In this document: one piece after another, positions 1 to 8,048 of the stretch | How the letters are laid out: every line of letters begins with the position of its first letter | Numbering within the stretch: the stretch's first letter is position 1 | Assembly (NCBI GenBank): GCA_026984915.1 | Contig: JALSRG010000049.1 | Span: 1-56,200, forward strand | DNA from: Marinosulfonomonas sp. | GTDB lineage: Bacteria > Pseudomonadota > Alphaproteobacteria > Rhodobacterales > Rhodobacteraceae | DNA: 56,200 nt | Direction of reading: 5' to 3' | Notes under the pieces: model-generated | Databases searched by the model: none | What the model was told of the DNA's origin: nothing | The model's input: the letters and a program-made list of their open reading frames with translations, nothing else | Program-made: the position numbers and the translations under genes

Positions 1-22
1 GAAGGCCGGAGCAGCCATTCAG

Positions 23-47
23 ACCGTCCCGTTTTCCGCGGGGCGGT
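23..47 (+). terminator. hairpin with U-rich tail at left edge
   Basis: The arms ACCGTCCCG (23-31) and CGGGGCGGT (39-47) pair with one mismatch around a 7-base loop, and TTATTCTTT follows on the + strand. It abuts the stop codon of the minus-strand AhpD-like gene. It probably terminates a + transcript entering from outside the window, and it may also act for the minus gene, although no U-tract follows on that strand. Confidence 0.45.
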
Positions 48-392
48 TTATTCTTTCGGCTTGGATAACTGATCCCAGCAGGCCAAGGCCCGCGCGGCAT
101 TCATCAGGGCAGGCCCGCCGGCCATCTGGATGCTCATTGCCAACACATCGGCCAGTTCTTCACGGCTGCCACCGGCCCGCATCAAGGCCTCGACGTGAAA
201 GCCCATGCAATCCTCACAGCCCTGTGCCACGGCAATTCCCAAGGCAACGAATTCCTTTTCCCTGGTGTTCAGAACACCATTTTCCCTGACGGCTTTGCTC
301 AGCCCGGCAAAGGCGCGCGTTGTCTCGGGAATTGTTTTGTTCAGCACGCGAATTTCATTTTTCAAGTCGTGAATTTCTGTTCGCCAGTCCAT
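48..392 (-). CDS. AhpD-like / carboxymuconolactone decarboxylase family protein
   Basis: A 114-residue, all-helical-looking protein with the AhpD-type redox motif C59-E-D-C62-M-G-F-H66, a CxxC followed by His four residues later. In AhpD-like proteins this cysteine pair and histidine act in peroxide reduction or other thiol redox chemistry. The length fits the single-domain CMD family. The N-terminal 25 residues are charged and may form a helical extension. It is the last gene of a minus-strand run after a FAD oxidoreductase, 78 bases downstream of that gene, with a perfect 14-bp palindrome in between. The substrate cannot be deduced. The family assignment is firm; a peroxidase role is inference. 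Confidence 0.85.
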   Translation of the reverse strand: MDWRTEIHDLKNEIRVLNKTIPETTRAFAGLSKAVRENGVLNTREKEFVALGIAVAQGCEDCMGFHVEALMRAGGSREELADVLAMSIQMAGGPALMNAARALACWDQLSKPKE

Positions 393-452
393 GCCCGATC
401 CTTTCGATCATCCGGTTTTTGCAGGGCATGCCGCAGATTGCGGATGCACACC

Positions 453-466
453 TTGACCTTGGTCAA
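453..466. promoter_or_regulatory. 14-bp perfect palindrome upstream of AhpD-like gene
   Basis: TTGACCTTGGTCAA is a perfect inverted repeat in the 78-base gap between the FAD oxidoreductase stop and the AhpD-like start. On the minus strand TTGACC could be a -35 element, but no good -10 lies at 17 bases; CAATCT lies at about 20 bases, a long spacer of the kind MerR-type regulators act on. It is a candidate operator; the regulator is unknown. Confidence 0.4.
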
Positions 467-470
467 ATAC

Positions 471-1553
471 TCATGCGTCAAATCGTTCTGGTGAAAGACC
501 GGCAACCAGATCAGCATCCAGTTCGGGCTTTGCCCCGGTGATCAGATCGCAGGCCAGTCGGCTGGCGGCCGGCGAGGTCTGAAAGCCATAGCCGCCTTGC
601 CCGGCAAGCCAAAAGAACGCGGGTTGTTCTTTGTCGCGGCCGATCACCAGGGCGCGGTCCGGCGAAAAGGTGCGCAGGCCGGCCCAGCTTGTTTCCAGGC
701 GTGTGACGGGTGTGGTGACCATTTCCTCATAGCGGGCAATGCCCTCGGCCAGAACCATGTCATCGGCCCAGGCATCATGTGGCTCCATCAGGTGTTCTTC
801 ACTGGGCGAGATCAGCAGTTTGCCGGCACCGGGTTTGGCATACCAGGCTTCCTGTGCGCCGTGCAGCATGGGCCAGTTTTTCACGTCATGGCCTGCTGGG
901 GCGGGAACCTGTGCAATCGACCGGCGATAGGGGGTAAACCCCAGCGGTGCAACGCCAGCCATGCGGGCAATCTCATCCACCCAGGCCCCGGCCGCATTTA
1001 CCAGAATCCGGGTGCAATGTGTTCCCTGAGGTGTTTCAGCTTCCCACATTTTGCCCGTGTGGCGAATCGCCGTCACAGGGCATCTGGTTCTTATCTGCGC
1101 ACCGTTCTTTCGGGCAATCCGCGTGAAGCCTTGCAACAGCTTGTCTGCATCCAGGTCTTGTGCCCCGTGGCTGGCGGCAGCGGCGGCGACTTTCCCGCGG
1201 TTCAGAACCGGCACCATGGCAAAGGCCTCTTCCGGGCTGATCGGCTCCAGCGCCATTTCCCGGCTTTCCGCCCGGAATGCGTCCAGATGCTCCGCCCCGG
1301 CCACCATCAGAATGCCACGCGGGGAAAGAACACCGCCGTCTGCGGTTTTCAGATGGGTTTCGCTGGCATAATTCAATGCCCGCACAGTGCGGTTTCCGTA
1401 TTCGCGCTCAAACATCGCCGCCGACCGGCCCGAAGCATGATAGCCGAGGCTGTCTTCTGCCTCCAGCACAGTGACAGAACCATGTGCCGACAGGCGCGCC
1501 GCAGCGGAAATGCCTGCGATTCCTCCGCCGATAATCAGGATGTCGGATGTCAT
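471..1553 (-). CDS. FAD-dependent oxidoreductase (DAO / glycine oxidase-like family)
   Basis: A 360-residue flavoprotein. The N-terminus has the dinucleotide-binding motif GGGIAG (residues 9-14), followed by the E of VLEAED about 20 residues on, which is typical for FAD ribose binding. A second conserved block near the C-terminus (GLRTFSPDRALVIGRD and LAGQGGYGFQTSPA) is characteristic of the D-amino-acid dehydrogenase/glycine oxidase/sarcosine oxidase superfamily. No signal peptide or membrane segment is visible, so it is probably cytoplasmic. The start overlaps the aldo/keto reductase stop by 4 bases (ATGA), indicating translational coupling. The substrate is probably an amine or amino acid, but the sequence does not decide which. 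Confidence 0.85.
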   Translation of the reverse strand: MTSDILIIGGGIAGISAAARLSAHGSVTVLEAEDSLGYHASGRSAAMFEREYGNRTVRALNYASETHLKTADGGVLSPRGILMVAGAEHLDAFRAESREMALEPISPEEAFAMVPVLNRGKVAAAAASHGAQDLDADKLLQGFTRIARKNGAQIRTRCPVTAIRHTGKMWEAETPQGTHCTRILVNAAGAWVDEIARMAGVAPLGFTPYRRSIAQVPAPAGHDVKNWPMLHGAQEAWYAKPGAGKLLISPSEEHLMEPHDAWADDMVLAEGIARYEEMVTTPVTRLETSWAGLRTFSPDRALVIGRDKEQPAFFWLAGQGGYGFQTSPAASRLACDLITGAKPELDADLVAGLSPERFDA

Positions 1554-2497
1554 GCCTCTTCCAACCTGTCGGTTGCCGGGGGCGGCGTGGGCGAAAGGCG
1601 TGAAATCGCCTGATACAGCTCCGGCGGAAGCGGCAGGGTCATTGCGGCCAGAGACGGCGCCAGTTGCTCGGCGTTGCGCGCGCTGAGGATCGGCGCCGTG
1701 ACAGCGTCATTATGCGCGACCCAGGCCACCGCCAAGGTTGCCGGAGCAAGGCCGTAGTCAGACGCCAGTTTTGCCAGTGCATTCGCGGCCCTGTGCATCC
1801 ATTCCGGCTGATACCGCGCGGCATAGCCTTTGTCCTCGACCAGCCGGCCGGTTTTGCCGGCGCCATATTTTCCGGTCAGCAACCCGCCCCCCAGCGGTGA
1901 GTAAGCCGCAACCGCAAAGCCTTCGCTCTTTGCCATCGGTAGTATTTCCACCTCGGCCTGACGTTTTACCAGATTGTACATCGGTTGCAGAATCCGGATC
2001 GAGGTTGCGAGCTTCTCGGCAATGCAGCGGGCTTTCATCACTTGCCAGGCACTGAAGTTCGAGACCCCGATATGGCGGATTTTGCCCTGTTGCCGAAGCT
2101 GGGCCAGTGTTTCCAGACTCTCTTCCAGAGGTGTCACATCAGACCAGCGGTGCAGGTAAAGGATTTCGACAGAATCCATGCCCAACCGGGTGCGGCTTTC
2201 ATCAAAGCTCTTCAGGATGCTGTTGCGGCTGTTTTCCGCGTCAAAGGCGCATTTCGTGGCGATGATCAGCTCTTCGCGCTCCTTGCCGGCAAATTTCCCG
2301 AGCAGCGTCTCGGACATGCCATCGGTATAGACATGCGCCGTGTCGAAAAAATTTATTCCGGCAGCTCGGCAGGCCGCGTACATACGCGCGCTTTCCGCGG
2401 CACTTGCCCTGCCGCCGAACTGCATGGTCCCAAAGCACCAGGGCGTGGCCTGGGTGCCGTTCGGGCTTTGTATCGCATCTGAATTGTTTTCTGTCAT
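1550..2497 (-). CDS. aldo/keto reductase
   Basis: A 315-residue AKR-superfamily protein (TIM barrel, NADPH-dependent carbonyl reduction). Catalytic-site landmarks are visible: NFFDTAHVY carries the Asp and Tyr, ATKCAF the Lys and LYLHRW the His; the cofactor-binding tail SPLGGGLLTGKY is also present. The start is placed at ATG 2497: the frame stays open to 2611, but that upstream part crosses a Rho-independent terminator and a repeated intergenic element, so it is not credible as protein. It overlaps the following FAD oxidoreductase by 4 bases. Because a terminator separates it from the purine operon, it probably has its own weak promoter. The substrate is unknown. Confidence 0.88.
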   Translation of the reverse strand: MTENNSDAIQSPNGTQATPWCFGTMQFGGRASAAESARMYAACRAAGINFFDTAHVYTDGMSETLLGKFAGKEREELIIATKCAFDAENSRNSILKSFDESRTRLGMDSVEILYLHRWSDVTPLEESLETLAQLRQQGKIRHIGVSNFSAWQVMKARCIAEKLATSIRILQPMYNLVKRQAEVEILPMAKSEGFAVAAYSPLGGGLLTGKYGAGKTGRLVEDKGYAARYQPEWMHRAANALAKLASDYGLAPATLAVAWVAHNDAVTAPILSARNAEQLAPSLAAMTLPLPPELYQAISRLSPTPPPATDRLEEA

Positions 2498-2520
2498 GGG
2501 ATCAGACTGGCACGGCGGAA

Positions 2521-2552
2521 CCAAAAGGAAAAGGCCCGCCAGACTGGCGGAC
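2521..2552 (-). terminator. Rho-independent terminator of the purine operon
   Basis: Read on the minus strand, GTCCGCCA-GTC-TGGCGGGC (2552 to 2534) forms an 8-bp GC-rich stem with one G-U pair and a 3-base loop, followed by CTTTTCCTTTT. It lies about 100 bases after the substrate-binding-protein stop and just before the aldo/keto reductase start, so it closes the xdh/transport operon. Confidence 0.75.
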
Positions 2553-2582
2553 CCCATCATTCTTTTGTCTTTCCGTTTTCCA

Positions 2583-2611
2583 AATGGCGGAAATATCCCC
2601 GCCGGAGGCAT
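2583..2611 (-). repeat. 29-bp palindromic repeat, intergenic copy
   Basis: This stretch is identical over 29 bases to 10192-10220. It contains the inverted repeat GGCGG/CCGCC around AAATATCC. Here it lies 36 bases downstream of the substrate-binding-protein stop, a normal place for an extragenic palindromic element. Similar GGCGGGGATATTT-type motifs are, to my recollection, common 3' of genes in Rhodobacterales; I cannot verify that here. Confidence 0.7.
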
Positions 2612-2647
2612 GAAATCATGTTCCCCGGCGGCAGGTTTGAGCGACGG

Positions 2648-3721
2648 CTATTGCGGAATGTCGCCTTCGATGCCTTCGACATAAAAATTCATGCCCGCAA
2701 GGGTGCCGTCATCGGCCACTTCACCCTCTTTCAGCCAGGGGCTGCCGTCCTGCTTGTTCAGCGGGCCGGTAAACGGATGGTAACTGCCGTCAGCGATGGC
2801 CTTTTTCAAGGCTTCGGCCTCGGCGCGCACATCGGCCGGAACCTTGTCGGAATAGGGCGCGAATTTCACCATACCCTCCTTGATCCCGTCCCAGGTATCC
2901 GTTGATGACCAGCTGCCATCCATCACCGCACCAACGCGGGCAATGTAGTAGGGCCCCCAGTTGTCAATGATGGACGTCAGTTGAGCGTTCGGCCCGAACT
3001 TCGACATGTCAGAGGCCTGACCAAAGGCCATGATGCCTTTTTCCTCGGCGATGGTCATGGCTGCCGGGCTGTCGGTGTGCTGCATGATGACATCGACCCC
3101 CTGTTCGATCAGTGCCGTGGCAGCGTCGGCCTCCTTGGCGGGGTCAAACCATGTGTAAACCCAGACGATCTTGAACTCGACATCCGGGTTCACCTTCTTG
3201 GCATGAATATATGCCGAATTGATGCCACGGATCACTTCGGGGATCGGGAATGAGGCAATATAGCCGATCTTGTTGGTTTTGGTCATGCGCCCGGCGATGG
3301 TACCGATCACGGCCCGGCCCTGGTAGAAACGCGCGGAATAGGTCGAGACATTATCGGCGCGCTTGTAGCCTGTGGCATGCTCAAACTTTACCTTCGGAAA
3401 TTTCTTGGCCACTTTGAGAACTGAATCCATATAGCCAAAGGATGTGGCAAAAATGATGTCGGCGCCGCCAAGGGCCATTTGTGTCATGACGCGTTCGGCG
3501 TCGGCACCTTCCGGAACACTTTCCACAAAAGTCGTTTCAACCTTGTCGCCAAACTCGGCTTCGACAGCCTTGCGCCCCTGGTCGTGCTGATAGGTCCAGC
3601 CAAAGTCGCCAACGGGGCCGACAAAGATATAGCCGGCTTTCACTTTGCCCTCGGCAAACGCGGCCGAAGTCAGGCCAAGCGCAAGGGCCGCCCCTGCCAG
3701 AATGGTTTTGATTGGTGTCAT
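2648..3721 (-). CDS. BMP-family ABC transporter substrate-binding protein (purine/nucleoside type)
   Basis: A 357-residue periplasmic binding protein with a classic signal peptide (MTPIKTILAGAALALGLTSA..AFA, cleavage after about residue 22). The mature protein begins with KVKAGYIFVGPVGDFGWTY, typical of the BMP/PnrA-like family that binds nucleosides and related purines. ATG 3721 is chosen because AGGGAGA precedes it at the right distance; the upstream in-frame Mets overlap the K+ channel gene. It is the last gene of the operon and is followed by a terminator. Its partners are the two permeases and the duplicated ATPase upstream. With xdhABC in the same operon, the ligand is probably a purine base or nucleoside (inference). 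Confidence 0.9.
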   Translation of the reverse strand: MTPIKTILAGAALALGLTSAAFAEGKVKAGYIFVGPVGDFGWTYQHDQGRKAVEAEFGDKVETTFVESVPEGADAERVMTQMALGGADIIFATSFGYMDSVLKVAKKFPKVKFEHATGYKRADNVSTYSARFYQGRAVIGTIAGRMTKTNKIGYIASFPIPEVIRGINSAYIHAKKVNPDVEFKIVWVYTWFDPAKEADAATALIEQGVDVIMQHTDSPAAMTIAEEKGIMAFGQASDMSKFGPNAQLTSIIDNWGPYYIARVGAVMDGSWSSTDTWDGIKEGMVKFAPYSDKVPADVRAEAEALKKAIADGSYHPFTGPLNKQDGSPWLKEGEVADDGTLAGMNFYVEGIEGDIPQ

Positions 3722-3758
3722 TTTAGTCTCCCTGTTTTGGTGGTACGAGCAGTTTGGT

Positions 3759-4496
3759 TCATGTTTTTTCGTCATGGTCGTCTTTTTCAAGACTGGTTTC
3801 CAGTTCCTGTTCCGTCAGTGCCGCCGTGATGATTGCCGTCGGCACGGCAACCACGCCCAGTCCGATGAATAGCACGATCGTGGTGAATATGCGCCCCCCG
3901 GCCGTGATCGGATACATGTCTCCGTAACCGACAGTGGTCAGCGAGGCAACCGCCCACCACAGGCTGATCGGGATCGAGGAGAAAACATCGGGCTGGGCCT
4001 CGTGTTCGAACATGTAGATGCCAACGGAACTGACATACAGAACCAAGGCCGCCAGAATCAGGAAAACGCCCAGTTCGTCACGCACCTGACGAAAGGCTCG
4101 CAGCAACCGGCGCGCTGCGGCCGATGTGCGAAAAAGTTTCAGCAGCCGGACAACGCGTATCAGGCGCAATGTGCGTGCGGCCTGCCATTCGTTGTTGAAA
4201 AAACCAAACACGGGCAGGCAGGACAACAGGTCAATCAATCCCCAGAAACTGAGCGCATAGCGCAATGGATTTGGTGAACTGTAAAGCCGCAACAGGTACT
4301 CCATGACAAAGACAGCCAGCACAAGCATTTCAAAACGCGTCAGCCAAAGATGTATGGCCGCAGGCAAGTCGGGTATGGTTTCAACCGCAATTGCGATCGC
4401 CGAGAGCAGAATGAGACCGTTCAGGGCAAAGGCTATGCCTCGGCCATACCTTTCACTGGTGCCGTCAAGAATGCCTATGATGTTTTTGCGCGCCAT
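3759..4496 (-). CDS. voltage-gated potassium channel (ion transporter family)
   Basis: A 245-residue, six-transmembrane channel. The voltage-sensor helix S4 (about residues 108-123) carries R108, R111, R114, R117, K120 and R123, a basic residue at every third position. The pore loop has the K+ selectivity filter TVGYGD (188-193), followed by S6. A short acidic cytoplasmic tail (ETSLEKDDHDEKT) ends the protein, and no RCK/TrkA domain is present. ATG 4496 has AAGGGG upstream. It lies 18 bases after the second permease and 37 bases before the binding-protein gene on the same strand, inside what otherwise is a complete purine-uptake operon. Its role there is unknown. The family call is secure. 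Confidence 0.93.
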   Translation of the reverse strand: MARKNIIGILDGTSERYGRGIAFALNGLILLSAIAIAVETIPDLPAAIHLWLTRFEMLVLAVFVMEYLLRLYSSPNPLRYALSFWGLIDLLSCLPVFGFFNNEWQAARTLRLIRVVRLLKLFRTSAAARRLLRAFRQVRDELGVFLILAALVLYVSSVGIYMFEHEAQPDVFSSIPISLWWAVASLTTVGYGDMYPITAGGRIFTTIVLFIGLGVVAVPTAIITAALTEQELETSLEKDDHDEKT

Positions 4497-4514
4497 CAGC
4501 CCCTTGTTATCCGC

Positions 4515-5450
4515 TTAGTGGCTGGCATGAAAGGTGCGACCGAGGCTGGCCGGTGCATTCAGGGCGGTTCTGTTCCTGTCGGACGACATGATCACCAGCA
4601 CGATGATCGTTATCAGGTAGGGTGACATCGACAGGTACTCAACCGGTATGGCCAACCCTGCCGCTTGCAAATTCAACTGTAACACGGTCACGCCGCCAAA
4701 CAGATAGGCCCCCAGCAAAACCCGCCATGGCTTCCAACTGGCAAACACCACCAGTGCCAGGGCGATCCAGCCGGCGCCGGCGGTCATGCCTTCGGTCCAT
4801 TGCGGCACCCGGATCAGGCTGAGGTAGGCGCCACCCAACCCGGCGCAGGCCCCGCCAAACATGATGGCCAGCAGGCGGATGCGGACGACCTTGTATCCCA
4901 GGGCATGCGCGGCATCGTGGTTTTCGCCCACGGCCCGCAACACCAGCCCCGCGCGGGTAAATTTCAGCATGATCCAAACCCCGGCAACAATGGCGACCGA
5001 GACATAAACCATCAGATCATGCCGAAACAGAACCGGCCCGAGTATGGGAATATCGGAGAGCAGCGGAATATCGAGCCGCGCCGAGGCTGGCGGTTTCACA
5101 CCTGAATAGCTTTTGCCGATCAGCGAGGAAAACCCCAGCCCGAACAATGTCAGGGCCAGCCCGGTCGCCACCTGGTTTGACAGCAAAACCTGTGTCAGAA
5201 AACCGAAAATAAACGACAGTATCGCACCAGCCAACGCGGCGGCGACAAGGCCAAGCAGCGGGTTTTGTGTTTCAACGGCAATGGCAAACCCGGATATCGC
5301 CCCGGTGATCATCATGCCTTCAACCCCCAGATTCAGCACGCCGGATTTTTCGACGACCAATTCACCAATCGCCGCCAGCAGAATCGGCGTGGCTGACACC
5401 ATCAGCGATGCAATTAACAAGACAGGACTGATTGCAGACAGATCCATCAT
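4515..5450 (-). CDS. ABC transporter permease, BMP/nucleoside type (second permease)
   Basis: A 311-residue inner-membrane permease of the BPD_transp_2 type, with about eight hydrophobic segments and the sequence GELVVEKSGVLNLGVEGMM near the N-terminus that marks this permease pair. It partners with the gene at 5447-6529, the ATPase at 6516-8048 and the binding protein at 2648-3721. The start ATG at 5450 overlaps the stop of the upstream permease (ATGATG), so ATG 5450 or 5447 may be used. It forms half of the transmembrane channel of the importer. Confidence 0.9.
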   Translation of the reverse strand: MMDLSAISPVLLIASLMVSATPILLAAIGELVVEKSGVLNLGVEGMMITGAISGFAIAVETQNPLLGLVAAALAGAILSFIFGFLTQVLLSNQVATGLALTLFGLGFSSLIGKSYSGVKPPASARLDIPLLSDIPILGPVLFRHDLMVYVSVAIVAGVWIMLKFTRAGLVLRAVGENHDAAHALGYKVVRIRLLAIMFGGACAGLGGAYLSLIRVPQWTEGMTAGAGWIALALVVFASWKPWRVLLGAYLFGGVTVLQLNLQAAGLAIPVEYLSMSPYLITIIVLVIMSSDRNRTALNAPASLGRTFHASH

Positions 5451-6529
5451 ACCACCTCGGTTGTTGCCCAGCGCAGGCGATAATTCGAGAAAACATCCAT
5501 CGCCAGCAGGAAAAACAGCAGCATCCCCTGAAAGGCCTGGATAGAGGCGGCCGGCAAGCCCAGGTTTTGTTGGGCAATGCCGCCGCCGACCTCGGTCAGC
5601 CCCAGCAGGAACCCCGCCAGCACAATTCCGATCGGGTGCAGCCGGCCCAGAAAAGCCACGACAATTGCCGTAAACCCGTAGCCGACGTTGAAATCCGGTG
5701 TAAGCTGTGCGGCAGGGCCGGCGACCTCAAAAAGCCCGGCCAGGCCGGCAAGCCCGCCGGATATGCCCATGCAGATCCACACCAGCCGGTTTGGCTCGAC
5801 TCCGCCAAACCGTGCGGCGCGGGGTGACTGGCCGCTCAACTGAATCTGATAGCCCAGAATATGACGGCTGAGCAGCCCCCAGGCCGCAAGCACCGCCAGA
5901 ATGGCGGCAACCCCGCCCCAGTGAAACCCCGTGCCTTCGATCAGGTCCAGATTGGCCGCGGCCGGGTAGTCTGACAGATTGCGCGACCCCGGAAAGCCAA
6001 ACCCCTGCGGGTTCTTCAGCACGCCGAAACTTACCGAACTCAGCAGGTTCTGGGCAACATAGACCAGCATCAGCGAGACCAGAATTTCGTTGGTGCCAAA
6101 CCGGGTTTTCAGCATGGCCGGGATCATCGCCCACAGAATGCCGCCCATCGCCCCGGCAAGGACCATCAGCGGAAAAATATACCAGCCTTCCGCCGGGTAG
6201 AACGCCAGCCCCACAGCGCCGCCGAATATCGCGCCCATGATGTATTGGCCCTCGGCGCCGATGTTCCAGATTCCGGCGCGAAACCCCAGCGAAAGCCCGA
6301 TGGCGATCAGTATCAGCGGCCCGGCTTTTACCAGGAGTTGCGACCGGTAATAGAACGCGAATTCGGAAAACAGCGGATCCCAGAAGATCGTCCGGATCGC
6401 CTCAAACGGTGGTTTGCCCAGCAGGGCAAACAACACACCGCCGGCGATCATTGTCATGAACACCGCCAGAACCGGCGTGCTGCGCGCCCAGAAACGGGAA
6501 GGGATCGCGCGTTTTTCAAGCGTCAGCAT
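5447..6529 (-). CDS. ABC transporter permease, BMP/nucleoside type (first permease)
   Basis: A 360-residue permease with an N-terminal membrane anchor (about residues 17-35) and the conserved SLGFRAGIWNIGAEGQYIMGA region typical of the larger subunit of nucleoside/BMP-type importers. Multiple hydrophobic helices follow. Its 5' end overlaps the ATPase gene by 14 bases and its 3' end overlaps the second permease gene, indicating one translationally coupled transport unit. It acts in the inner membrane. The substrate is probably a purine, from the xdh context. Confidence 0.9.
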   Translation of the reverse strand: MLTLEKRAIPSRFWARSTPVLAVFMTMIAGGVLFALLGKPPFEAIRTIFWDPLFSEFAFYYRSQLLVKAGPLILIAIGLSLGFRAGIWNIGAEGQYIMGAIFGGAVGLAFYPAEGWYIFPLMVLAGAMGGILWAMIPAMLKTRFGTNEILVSLMLVYVAQNLLSSVSFGVLKNPQGFGFPGSRNLSDYPAAANLDLIEGTGFHWGGVAAILAVLAAWGLLSRHILGYQIQLSGQSPRAARFGGVEPNRLVWICMGISGGLAGLAGLFEVAGPAAQLTPDFNVGYGFTAIVVAFLGRLHPIGIVLAGFLLGLTEVGGGIAQQNLGLPAASIQAFQGMLLFFLLAMDVFSNYRLRWATTEVV

Positions 6530-8048
6530 GGGGGGCCTCTTCTGTTGTCATGCCGGCCAGCATCAGACCGATTTCTTCAACCGTCAGGCCATGCGCCGGG
6601 CGGGGCTTTGTCAGGTGCCCGGCGGCAAGGGCGGCGAATGTGTCGGAAATCTCCATCAGTTCATCCAGATCCTGACTGATCACAATGATGGCGGCACCTT
6701 TTTGCGCCAGATCCAGCAGGGCCTGCCGGATAGAGGCGGCGGCCGAGGCATCCACACCCCAGGTCGGCTGATTGACAACCAGCACTTCCGGTCGTTGCAG
6801 GATCTCGCGGCCAATGACGAATTTTTGCAGATTTCCGCCGGAAAGGGCCCGTGCCGGGGTCTCGGGGCCTGGGGTGCGCACGTCAAACTCGCCGATGATG
6901 CGGCGGGCAAATTTCCGCGTTCCGGCCCAACTGATCACGCCGTTCCTGACCAGCTTTTCCCGGATGGCGCCGGTCAGCAGGGCGTTTTCCGTCAGGCTCA
7001 TATCCGGTGCTGCGGCATGGCCCAGCCGTTCCTCGGGTGCGGCCAGCAAACCCAGTTCACGGCGTGCATTCGGGCCAAGGTTGCCAATCGGGCGCCCGTC
7101 CAGGCGGATGCAGTGCGGGGCTGTCCTGGTTTCGCCCGAAAGGCTGGCCAGCAGTTCGTCCTGCCCGTTTCCGGCAACCCCGCCGATGCCCAGCACCTCA
7201 CCCGCCCGCAAGCTGAAGCCGATGTTTTCAAGTGCCGTGCCGAAATGCGTCGGGGCCGGCAGGGAAAGGCCGGACACGTCCAGCACGACCTCGCCCATAT
7301 TCGCCGAAGTCCGCTCTGGCGCCTGCAGAATTTCACCAACCATCAATTCGGCCAGTTCACGCGCGGAATGTTCGCGTGGGTCACAGGTGGCGACAACCCG
7401 GCCCTGCCGCAGAATGGTTGCGCTGTCACACAGGTCGCGGATTTCCTCGAGCTTGTGCGAGATATACAGGATGGCGGTGCCTTCGCGGCTCAGCTTTCGC
7501 AGGGTTTCAAACAGGATGCCCACCTCCTGCGGAGTCAGGACACTGGTGGGCTCGTCCATGATCAGCAATTTCGGGTCCTGCAAAAGACAGCGAATGATTT
7601 CAACGCGTTGGCGTTCGCCGGCGGACAGTTCACCCACCAGTCTGTCCGGGTCGAGCGGCAGGCCATAGGCCTGGCTGACCCTGGTGATCTGTTCCGAGAG
7701 ATCCGCCGGGCGTGGCGGGTGTTCCATTCCCAGGCTGATATTCTCGGCAACACTGAGCGCATCAAACAGCGAAAAATGCTGAAACACCATGGCAACACCG
7801 GCCAGTCGCGCATCACCGGGTTTTGCCGGCGCATAGGGCACCCCGTTCAACATCATTTCCCCGCGGTCAGGGTGCACCAGCCCATAGATCATTTTGACCA
7901 GAGTGGATTTTCCCGCACCGTTTTCACCCAGCAACGCGTGAACTTCTCCGGGCAGTACGCTGAAGGATATGTCATCGTTGGCCAGAACACCGGGGTAGGC
8001 TTTTGTCAGCCCCTGCACCGACAACAACGGGTCACGTTTTCCGGTCAT
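6516..8048 (-). CDS. ABC transporter ATP-binding protein with two nucleotide-binding domains
   Basis: A 510-residue ATPase with tandem ABC domains, as in sugar and nucleoside importers. The first domain has Walker A GENGAGKST, signature LSAGERQRVEI and Walker B LLIMDEPTS. The second has a degenerate Walker A region (GVAGNGQDELL), signature LSGGNLQKFVIG and an altered Walker B (VVNQPTWGVD), so hydrolysis is probably asymmetric, as usual in this family. ATG 8048 is chosen because it overlaps the xdhC stop by 4 bases (ATGA) and starts directly before the ABC domain. The open frame upstream of it is antisense-like residue composition inside xdhC. Confidence 0.92.
   Translation of the reverse strand: MTGKRDPLLSVQGLTKAYPGVLANDDISFSVLPGEVHALLGENGAGKSTLVKMIYGLVHPDRGEMMLNGVPYAPAKPGDARLAGVAMVFQHFSLFDALSVAENISLGMEHPPRPADLSEQITRVSQAYGLPLDPDRLVGELSAGERQRVEIIRCLLQDPKLLIMDEPTSVLTPQEVGILFETLRKLSREGTAILYISHKLEEIRDLCDSATILRQGRVVATCDPREHSARELAELMVGEILQAPERTSANMGEVVLDVSGLSLPAPTHFGTALENIGFSLRAGEVLGIGGVAGNGQDELLASLSGETRTAPHCIRLDGRPIGNLGPNARRELGLLAAPEERLGHAAAPDMSLTENALLTGAIREKLVRNGVISWAGTRKFARRIIGEFDVRTPGPETPARALSGGNLQKFVIGREILQRPEVLVVNQPTWGVDASAAASIRQALLDLAQKGAAIIVISQDLDELMEISDTFAALAAGHLTKPRPAHGLTVEEIGLMLAGMTTEEAPHADA

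Noticed and set aside
2498-2611. N-terminal extension of the aldo/keto reductase back to an ATG at 2611
   Set aside because: It would translate through a Rho-independent terminator and a repeated palindromic element, and adds residues unlike the family; ATG 2497 fits the domain start.
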